Assembly (NCBI GenBank): GCA_023435025.1
Contig: JAEYSE010000115.1
Coordinates: 1-56,795, forward strand
Source: Bacillota bacterium
Lineage (GTDB): Bacteria; Bacillota; Clostridia; Christensenellales; CAG-138
Direction of reading: 5' to 3'
Length of the DNA stretch: 56,795 bases
Of this stretch, positions 51,422 to 56,795 are shown in pieces (the stretch's first letter is position 1; every line of letters begins with the position of its first letter). Below the pieces are notes generated by a model. The model did no database searches, was not told the DNA's origin, and saw nothing but the letters and a program-made list of their open reading frames with translations. The position numbers and the translations under genes were made by a program.

Positions 51422-54339
51422 GGCGTCTGTTGGGGCGCCAAAGTCGCTTCCGGCGTGGGGGAAGGCGGCGGCGTCGCGATGCCGCGTACGCGCGCAAGCT
51501 CCTGCTGCGCGTCTAGTATGGCGTAGGTGATGGACTGCGTGCTGCTGCTGTTCATGGTGGTATAAAGTTTATCCGCCTTCTGTGTGAGTACGGATACATC
51601 CCCCGCGCTCAGCGTATTGGTGGCAATAAAGTCGAGGATCTCATCCCGCAGGGCGCTTGCCCGCTGCCTAAGCTCCGTGACGTTCTGCCCGGCCCCCGTA
51701 TGCAGCGTGCACGTTCCATCGGAGTACGCCATTTCTTCATTGTACTGCTCCAGCGTCAGCGTGGTTCTTACCGCGTTGGGTATACCCTGCTTCAATACTT
51801 CTTCCGTAAACTGGTCGTAATACGTTCCCGGACGAACCAGAACGACCGCGCCCGATACCACGGTCTCTGTGGGACAGTTGGCGGTTGCAATCTGCCCGCT
51901 TTCGTTGCATAGGGTCACGGCCGCGTGCACGTCGCAGGTCGTGGTCGGCGCATTTTCATCCAAGAACCAGTCCGTCACTGGCAGATGCCCGGCGCTGTCA
52001 TGCTTGCATGCCTCGGTGGCCAGCAGGCCGGAAACCGAGCACACCGTCTTTTTGACAAGGCCAAGCTCCGCCGGGGAAGCGTCCATAATGCTCTTGTCCG
52101 GCAGGCCTTCGTGCAGCTTTTCCATATAAGCCTGCCAGAGCTGCGCGGCATATTTACCGCCGGTGGTCTTATCCTTGAGCACGTTTTCCGGGTAATCGTG
52201 CCCGATCCATATTGCGGAGGTATAGTAGGGCGTCATACCCGCAAAGTAGACGCTGTGGTAATCCGAGTTGGTGCCGGTCTTGCCCGCTACCGTCATGCCG
52301 CTGATCTTCGCCGCGGTGCCCGTACCGCCACGCACGGCGTCGGTAAGCATATCAATGAGCATGTACGCCGTGCTCTCTTTGTAGACGCGGTGCGTGTCCC
52401 GCACGGCGTTCGCATCCAATATGACATTCCCGTTGTCGTCCACTACGCGGGTAAAGGAGAGCGGTTCCTTGTATTCGCCACCTGCGGCGATTGTGCCGTA
52501 GGCTGCCGCCATCTGTATAACCGTCAAACCGGATGTGCCAAGCGCAAGGCCCGGGCCGTCCGCGTTGATTTTGGCCGCGTTCGCGCCAAGATTCTCTAAA
52601 TATTTCTTCCCTACCTCGGGCTGCACCCGCTCAAAGAGTGTGCGCGCAGCCACGACATTCAGAGAGGAAACGATACCGCGGCGTATGGTGACGGGGCCGA
52701 TATACTTCGCGTCACCGATGTAAGGGTATCCCTTTTCCCCGCCCCATCCATCGATGCTCTGCGGCAGGTTGGCGATAATGGTCGCGGGGGACGCGCCCGC
52801 GTCCAGCGCCGGGCCATATACAGCGAGGGGCTTAATGGAAGAGCCGACCTCCAGGTAGCTCTGCGAGGCGCGATTTTTCCCTTTGCGGATGGTGGGGCTT
52901 GTGCGGCCGCCGATTATGGCGCGAAGCTCGCCGGTATGGGAATCAATGACAACGGCGGCGGCCTGTGGGAACTCGATTTCGATCACTGTGCCGTCGGAGA
53001 GCGTTTCTTCCCTGTGGGCGGCCTTGGGGTCCTTTAACTGCGGGTAGTTGTCCCAAGTCGCCAACGTATCCTGCACAGTATTCTGCATATCCCGGTCCAC
53101 GGTGGTGTAGATGTGGTATCCGCTGGTACGCAGCTCGTTTTCCACCGCGCTCAGGTTGGCGTTGGTTTCTGGCAAGCCCCTTTGTGCAAGCAAATGCTTG
53201 ACGACGTCGCGTATGGCGTATTCCACAAAATACGGCATGTCATAGAGCTGGTTCTGCGTGGAAACCTCCACGATATGAACCTCTTCCTTAAGTGCCGCCT
53301 GATATTGCTCCAATGTGATGAAGCTCGCCTCATACATGCGCTCGAGTACCGTGTTCGTACGGCGCTGCGTGGCCTCGCGGTATTCGGGGCCGCGCTTGTA
53401 CATGTTCTTACGCGGGTTGTAATAATAGGGGTTTTGCGTAAGGCCTGCAAGCATGGCGCATTCGCGGATGGTAAGCTGATCAAGTTCTTTGCCGAAATAA
53501 TCCTTAGCTGCGGTCTTTACGCCGTAATTGGACTCGCCAAGATGGATGTCGTTGAGGTAGGCCTCCAGGATATCCTGTTTACTGATTTCCTTCTCAAGCT
53601 CAAGCGCAAGGTACCCTTCCTGGATTTTTCGCTTATAGTTGCGCTCGGTACCCACGATTTTATTTTTTATGAGCTGCTGCGTAATTGTGCTGCCGCCCGA
53701 GCCGTTGCTGTTGCCCAAAATTTCAAGCGCCGCAGAGAATAGACGCTTGATGTCTATGCCGGAATGCCGGTAGAAGCGCACATCCTCCACCGCGACAAAC
53801 GCGTTTTGCAGCATTTCAGGTATCTGTTCAATATCTACCCAGTCCCGATATTCCAAATTTGCAATTGTCGTGATGAGCTGACCGTCCTTATCGTAGAGAT
53901 ACGACGTTCGGTCGGATTTGGTCAGCTGCGCGCGATCTATTGTGGGCGTGGTCTCCACATACGCTTTCGCCACGCCGATACCGGCCCCAAGGAAAGCAAG
54001 GCCCAACAGCACCCCGCCCAGCAATACGAAATGGAGCGTGGTAAAAAATACGCTCAATACAAATGGCCGCCTGCGCTCACGCTCTATAAACAAAGGCTCG
54101 CTTTCATGGGCTTCCTCGGCGTGCTCGTCTAAACCTTGAAACAGCCGGGTATCTTCCCCGCCTTTGTGCGGGCGAAGCGGCGCAAACTGGCGAGTCTGCC
54201 CCTGGGACATACTGTATTCCTCCTCTTCCCTCACGGTACGTGGCTTTTTGCCACCGGGCGATACCGCCTGCCGGATATCGGAAAAGAGTTTTTCTATATT
54301 TTCTCCTGTTCGGATTAAAAAGGCGCGGATTTTACTCAT
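51418..54339 (-). CDS. Class A penicillin-binding protein (PBP1A type)
   Basis: This 973-residue bifunctional enzyme polymerises and cross-links peptidoglycan. A cytoplasmic head (about residues 1-90) precedes one membrane span (about 94-126), the GT51 transglycosylase with VAVEDVRFYRHSGID and STITQQLIKN, and the transpeptidase with the active serine in VGSSIKPLAVYGPA, the SLN motif (SSLNVVA) and GKTGTNSDYH. A tail of about 200 residues ends in a proline/threonine-rich stretch. The start at 54339 follows TTTGGAG; the frame continues 145 codons upstream, across the T-box on the other strand, without similarity. An internal ATG at codon 44 is a less likely alternative. Confidence 0.94.
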   Translation of the reverse strand: MSKIRAFLIRTGENIEKLFSDIRQAVSPGGKKPRTVREEEEYSMSQGQTRQFAPLRPHKGGEDTRLFQGLDEHAEEAHESEPLFIERERRRPFVLSVFFTTLHFVLLGGVLLGLAFLGAGIGVAKAYVETTPTIDRAQLTKSDRTSYLYDKDGQLITTIANLEYRDWVDIEQIPEMLQNAFVAVEDVRFYRHSGIDIKRLFSAALEILGNSNGSGGSTITQQLIKNKIVGTERNYKRKIQEGYLALELEKEISKQDILEAYLNDIHLGESNYGVKTAAKDYFGKELDQLTIRECAMLAGLTQNPYYYNPRKNMYKRGPEYREATQRRTNTVLERMYEASFITLEQYQAALKEEVHIVEVSTQNQLYDMPYFVEYAIRDVVKHLLAQRGLPETNANLSAVENELRTSGYHIYTTVDRDMQNTVQDTLATWDNYPQLKDPKAAHREETLSDGTVIEIEFPQAAAVVIDSHTGELRAIIGGRTSPTIRKGKNRASQSYLEVGSSIKPLAVYGPALDAGASPATIIANLPQSIDGWGGEKGYPYIGDAKYIGPVTIRRGIVSSLNVVAARTLFERVQPEVGKKYLENLGANAAKINADGPGLALGTSGLTVIQMAAAYGTIAAGGEYKEPLSFTRVVDDNGNVILDANAVRDTHRVYKESTAYMLIDMLTDAVRGGTGTAAKISGMTVAGKTGTNSDYHSVYFAGMTPYYTSAIWIGHDYPENVLKDKTTGGKYAAQLWQAYMEKLHEGLPDKSIMDASPAELGLVKKTVCSVSGLLATEACKHDSAGHLPVTDWFLDENAPTTTCDVHAAVTLCNESGQIATANCPTETVVSGAVVLVRPGTYYDQFTEEVLKQGIPNAVRTTLTLEQYNEEMAYSDGTCTLHTGAGQNVTELRQRASALRDEILDFIATNTLSAGDVSVLTQKADKLYTTMNSSSTQSITYAILDAQQELARVRGIATPPPSPTPEATLAPQQTP

Positions 54340-54381
54340 GAATGCTCCAAAGGCGCGGGTGGCGCGAGGGTATTTGGATAT

Positions 54382-54409
54382 AGTATACCACAGCCGGGCC
54401 ATAAGGCAA
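54382..54409 (-). promoter_or_regulatory. Promoter of the PBP gene
   Basis: TTGCCT (54409-54404) and TATACT (54387-54382) with a 16 bp spacer on the minus strand, about 40 bp before the start. Confidence 0.5.
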
Positions 54410-54444
54410 ATACGGGCGGCGGTTTTTGCCCAATGCCGCGGCAC

Positions 54445-54474
54445 TTGACAGTCTGCTTTTGCATACAGTACACT
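54445..54474 (+). promoter_or_regulatory. Promoter of the T-box/cysE transcript
   Basis: A perfect TTGACA (54445-54450) and TACACT (54469-54474) with an 18 bp spacer, ending just before the T-box leader. Confidence 0.65.
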
Positions 54475-54480
54475 ATGATA

Positions 54481-54757
54481 AAGCCATGATGGAAGAAGAG
54501 TACCCGGCGACCGGCGCAAAGAGAGGGCAGGACGAAAACGGCTGAGAGCCTGCCTGCGAAGCGATTTCGGGGAAGTGCGTTTCCTAGCTGCCTGCGACAA
54601 CGGTGGATCCTTCCCCCAAGTATCGCGGGACGTATGCCGCGTTAAGGCGAATGAGCGGCGCATTGGTAACGGCGGGTAGCGCCCGAATATCATGCGCAAG
54701 CAAAGTGGAACCGCGGAACACATCCGTCTTTGAGGAAGGACGAGGATGTGTTTTTTG
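54481..54757 (+). ncRNA. T-box riboswitch controlling cysE (tRNA-Cys type)
   Basis: The leader has the T-box core AAAGTGGAACCGCGG near 54702-54716, an AGTA-containing Stem I start, the Stem I pairing GGCAGG (54526-54531) with CCTGCC (54549-54554), and a terminator ACACATCC / GGATGTGT with a T run (54718-54756). The tRNA acceptor-binding bulge reads TGGA, which pairs with a 3' UCCA end; tRNA-Cys has U at the discriminator position. That agrees with the downstream cysE gene. TGC triplets are present in Stem I, at 54576-54578 and 54593-54595; which is the specifier is not settled by eye. Confidence 0.9.
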
Positions 54758-54793
54758 TTTTCCCTGTTAAACAATCTGAAATGAGGGTTTTAT

Positions 54794-55561
54794 ATGTTTC
54801 ACACATTGCGCAGCGATATCAAGTGCGTTTTAGACCGAGATCCTGCCGCCCGTACCGCACTGGAGGTCATGTTGTGCTATCCCGGCTTTCACGCCGTCCG
54901 CTCGCACCGCGTTGCGCACTTTTTCCACAAGCGCGGATGGAAACTGCTGGCGCGTATGGTTTCCGAGTGGAGCCGGTTTTTTACCGGCATTGAAATCCAC
55001 CCCGGAGCTACGATCGGCAAACGCTTGTTCATTGACCACGGCAGTGGCGTGGTCATTGGAGAAACCTCGGAGATCGGCGACGACGTCACCATTTATCAGG
55101 GCGCGACATTGGGGGGCACCGGCAAGGAAACCGGAAAGCGTCACCCCACAATCGGCAACCATGTGATGATCGCAAGCGGCGCGCGCGTATTGGGCCCCAT
55201 CCATATCGGGGATTATGCAAAAATCGGCGCGGGCGCGGTGGTGCTAAAGGACGTCCCCCCCTGCGCAACCGTGGTGGGCGTACCGGGCCGGGTGGTAAAA
55301 ATATTTCCCTGCCCGATCTATACGGCGGAAAACTGCCCCTGCGACAAGGAAGACATTTGTATGTGTAAGGACTCCTGCAAAAAGGGAATTCCAATTGATG
55401 CCTCCGCCTGCGTGCGGGTTACACAAATTCCCGGGGAGGAAGGCGTAGACCTTGACCAGGTGCACCTGCCCGACCCGGTTGAGCTGGAAATCTCCCGCCT
55501 GCGCGAGCGTATGGCGGAACTTGAGGAAGCGGTGAAGACGCTTTCCGACAAAGCAAATTGA
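54794..55561 (+). CDS. cysE: Serine O-acetyltransferase with cysteine-rich insert
   Basis: CysE acetylates serine with acetyl-CoA, the first step of cysteine synthesis. The 255 residues show the helical N-terminal part (RTALEVMLCYPGFHAVRSHR) and the left-handed beta-helix with hexapeptide repeats, the catalytic IDHGSGVVIGE, GATLGGTGKETGKRHP and VGVPGRVV. A short segment after the helix (about residues 175-196) has six cysteines, which is unusual for CysE; a further cysteine follows about ten residues later. The C-terminus forms a coiled coil-like helix (RLRERMAELEEAVKTL). GAGGG six bases upstream sets the start. The T-box makes expression respond to uncharged tRNA-Cys. Confidence 0.95.
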   Translation: MFHTLRSDIKCVLDRDPAARTALEVMLCYPGFHAVRSHRVAHFFHKRGWKLLARMVSEWSRFFTGIEIHPGATIGKRLFIDHGSGVVIGETSEIGDDVTIYQGATLGGTGKETGKRHPTIGNHVMIASGARVLGPIHIGDYAKIGAGAVVLKDVPPCATVVGVPGRVVKIFPCPIYTAENCPCDKEDICMCKDSCKKGIPIDASACVRVTQIPGEEGVDLDQVHLPDPVELEISRLRERMAELEEAVKTLSDKAN

Positions 55562-55597
55562 CCTGTAGGTCGGTTCTCCACCCAACCCAACGCTAGA

Positions 55598-55631
55598 AAG
55601 CGCTCCCCGAAATTCTAGGGAGCGCTTGTTT
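55598..55631. terminator. Terminator between cysE and the Cys-Ala-tail gene
   Basis: A perfect 10 bp stem AAGCGCTCCC / GGGAGCGCTT with a 10-base loop. It follows cysE by 36 bp and lies 34 bp from the convergent gene; T residues follow on the plus side, weaker on the minus side. Confidence 0.75.
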
Positions 55632-55660
55632 CATGGTTAAACTAAACTTTTGGAAGCGGT

Positions 55661-56548
55661 TCATTTGAGCTTATCCTGCAGCATATGCAGCTTGACTCCC
55701 GCGCCATAGAAGTTCTTGGCAGAGCACCCGGCGCGCCCGCCGCCAGCACAGGCGCACGCACAGGCGCAGGCACAACCCGCACAGGCACAGGAATGATGAT
55801 ACGTATGCCCATGCATTCCGCCGCCGCCAAATCCTCCCCGGTAGCGGTTAATTGTCCCAAATATTGCAATAAGTACAATAGCGCCCACTAAAATCACAGA
55901 CAGGACATCTCCGATGCCGCCGTCTTCCTGCGCCTGCATACTATTTGATGTAACAAAGGCGCCCATGGGGTATACGACCTTCACCTCATAACGCTCGCCT
56001 GCATCAAGCAAAGTTTCCCACGTCAAATATTCCCCTTCCGTACCCATTGCGGTGGACGAGGTAACGTAGGCTTTATTCCATAACACCTTAAGCGAATCCA
56101 CCCGAATCCCGTCAAACCAGCCTGGAGTAAACGAATACGAGATATTCCCATCCAGCGTATACATGTACGACTGGTGGATGGAGAAGTCGAAGGAGACGGT
56201 CTCTCCCGCGTAGTACGGCCGATCAAAATCGACACGCACATAGCTGCCATCATCCGAATGATACGCGATATTGTATATGTTTGCAGAGAGGGCCTTGATA
56301 TCGTCCACATGCTTGTTCGGGATGCCGATTTTCACCCAGGTCAAAGGGCCTTCCGCCGTATCGTTCAACACCGTCCAATCCAGGTGATACTTGATATCCA
56401 TAGTGCCGTCCCGGCGCATATCGATGGTGATAACATAGCTTTTGATCTCATCGAGCGCTTCCGCTGCCTTTGTTGGAATGGCTGGCAGAAGGAGCAGGAC
56501 GAGAAACGCAGCTGACACAATGGTGAGCATTTTCTTGATCATGGTCAT
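55661..56548 (-). CDS. Membrane protein with C-terminal Cys-Ala repeat tail
   Basis: The 295 residues begin with a signal peptide (about 1-29), followed by an extracytoplasmic beta-rich domain (about 30-210) of the kind seen in DUF2207-like proteins, one membrane span (about 217-237, VLSVILVGAIVLIAIFG) and a cytoplasmic tail. The tail is Gly/His-rich (GGFGGGGMHGHTYHHS), then has eight cysteines: CACAG, five further Cys-Ala pairs and GGGRAGC, and ends with SAKNFYG and a basic helix. Cys and Ala codons vary within the repeat, so the protein pattern itself seems selected. The start overlaps the stop of an upstream SPASM gene (ATGA); the ATG at 56542 is an alternative with better ribosome-site spacing. 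The tail is a candidate substrate for that enzyme. Confidence 0.72.
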   Translation of the reverse strand: MTMIKKMLTIVSAAFLVLLLLPAIPTKAAEALDEIKSYVITIDMRRDGTMDIKYHLDWTVLNDTAEGPLTWVKIGIPNKHVDDIKALSANIYNIAYHSDDGSYVRVDFDRPYYAGETVSFDFSIHQSYMYTLDGNISYSFTPGWFDGIRVDSLKVLWNKAYVTSSTAMGTEGEYLTWETLLDAGERYEVKVVYPMGAFVTSNSMQAQEDGGIGDVLSVILVGAIVLIAIFGTINRYRGGFGGGGMHGHTYHHSCACAGCACACACACAGGGRAGCSAKNFYGAGVKLHMLQDKLK

Positions 56549-56795
56549 ACCTGCTTTCTATTGCCAAGCTGGCACCGCTGCTCCATCTTCCCGGAAACAG
56601 CGCGGATTTCCCTGCACCTGCTGCTGTTCCAGATGGCATTCCAAGGTGTCGTGAGCATATTCCCTAATCCTGTGCCGGATAGCCAGCTTTGGCACGGGAT
56701 TACGGTACCATCCGGGGCTATGGCCATGTTGCTTAAACATGCACCGCAGGAAGGCGCTGTGCGGAACCCGATTTCATATAAGAGCCGCTCCTGCA
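56545..56795 (-). CDS. Radical SAM/SPASM protein, C-terminal part (5' end beyond the window)
   Basis: Only the last 82 residues are visible; the start lies past the right edge. They match a SPASM domain: SCGACLSNMAIAPDGTVIPC in adjoining blocks gives three cluster cysteines, followed by GLGNMLTTPWNAIW, a motif typical of the domain, and two later cysteines (C60 and C74 of the visible part). SPASM domains hold auxiliary [4Fe-4S] clusters in radical SAM enzymes that modify peptides or proteins, often at cysteine. Its stop overlaps the start of the Cys-Ala-tail gene, so the two are co-translated and probably functionally linked. The radical SAM core itself is not seen. Confidence 0.82.
   Translation of the reverse strand, partial: QERLLYEIGFRTAPSCGACLSNMAIAPDGTVIPCQSWLSGTGLGNMLTTPWNAIWNSSRCREIRAVSGKMEQRCQLGNRKQV

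Noticed and set aside
54340..54774. N-terminal extension of the PBP by 145 codons
   Set aside because: It would cross the T-box leader and its promoter on the other strand, has no similarity to PBPs, and a good ribosome site lies before 54339.
55741..55800. Cys-Ala repeat as a frameshift or low-complexity artefact
   Set aside because: The frame is open on both sides, synonymous codons vary within the repeat, and the sequence after it (GGGRAGC-SAKNFYG) is not repetitive.

Overview
The window is most consistent with the chromosome of an anaerobic, spore-forming Clostridia-type Firmicute of fairly high GC. The evidence is the sporulation genes spoIIGA, sigE, sigG, yqfC and yqfD, Firmicutes operon orders (tig-clpP-clpX; yqfC-yqfD-phoH-pgpH-ybeY-cdd-era-yqzL-recO; rplU-prp-rpmA), strong AGGAGG-type ribosome binding sites, a T-box leader, pyruvate phosphate dikinase and a hydrogenase-like iron-sulfur protein. 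I cannot name a genus. I found no tRNA, rRNA, prophage, transposase or CRISPR array. Almost all of the sequence is ordinary chromosomal genes; 51 coding regions are listed, two cut by the window edges.

Layout. 1-4.4 kb: an XdhC-family protein (partial), cysteine synthase and two PLP enzymes of sulfur amino acid metabolism. 4.7-6.2 kb: a small TPR protein and a secreted M15 peptidase. 6.3-12 kb: an orphan sugar cluster (DUF4432 epimerase-like, GntR/LacI regulator, FGGY kinase, fucose/arabinose isomerase-like). 12-15.3 kb: clpX, clpP, tig. 15.5-26.1 kb: ppdK and the recO-to-yqfC operon, lacking dgkA. 26.3-28.7 kb: sigG facing sigE-spoIIGA tail to tail, a rearranged order. 29.1-31.6 kb: a tandem PII-like protein with a DUF1538 membrane protein. 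31.8-35.6 kb: a two-component pair and an HD-GYP protein. 35.8-36.8 kb: L27, Prp protease and L21 with its leader. 37-38.2 kb: a secreted SH3 protein. 38.4-41.9 kb: isocitrate dehydrogenase and an aconitase-family hydratase. 42.2-46.4 kb: a PHP, DRTGG, [FeFe]-hydrogenase-like, RsbW-like ATPase, DRTGG and SPOR gene run. 46.7-50.7 kb: a second, paralogous two-component pair with a secreted SH3/peptidoglycan-binding protein. 50.8-54.3 kb: a family 4-like uracil-DNA glycosylase and a class A PBP. 54.4-55.6 kb: a tRNA-Cys-type T-box and cysE. 55.7-56.8 kb: a membrane protein with a Cys-Ala repeat tail, and the C-terminus of a radical SAM/SPASM protein directly upstream.

How the genes work together. 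CysE and CysK, near opposite ends of the window, form the serine-to-cysteine pathway; the T-box ties CysE to tRNA-Cys charging, and the two PLP enzymes at 2-4.4 kb connect cysteine and methionine. The sporulation genes make the mother-cell sigma-E with its processing protease, and the forespore sigma-G. Two paralogous sensor/regulator pairs sit 15 kb apart, one next to a cell wall-binding protein.

The best candidates for an undescribed system are: (1) the SPASM maturase with the Cys-Ala-tailed membrane protein; (2) the hydrogenase-like sensor, ATPase, DRTGG and PHP cluster, whose active-site proton-relay residues are changed; (3) the PII-like/DUF1538 pair. Two copies of a structured intergenic repeat with compensatory stem changes were also found.
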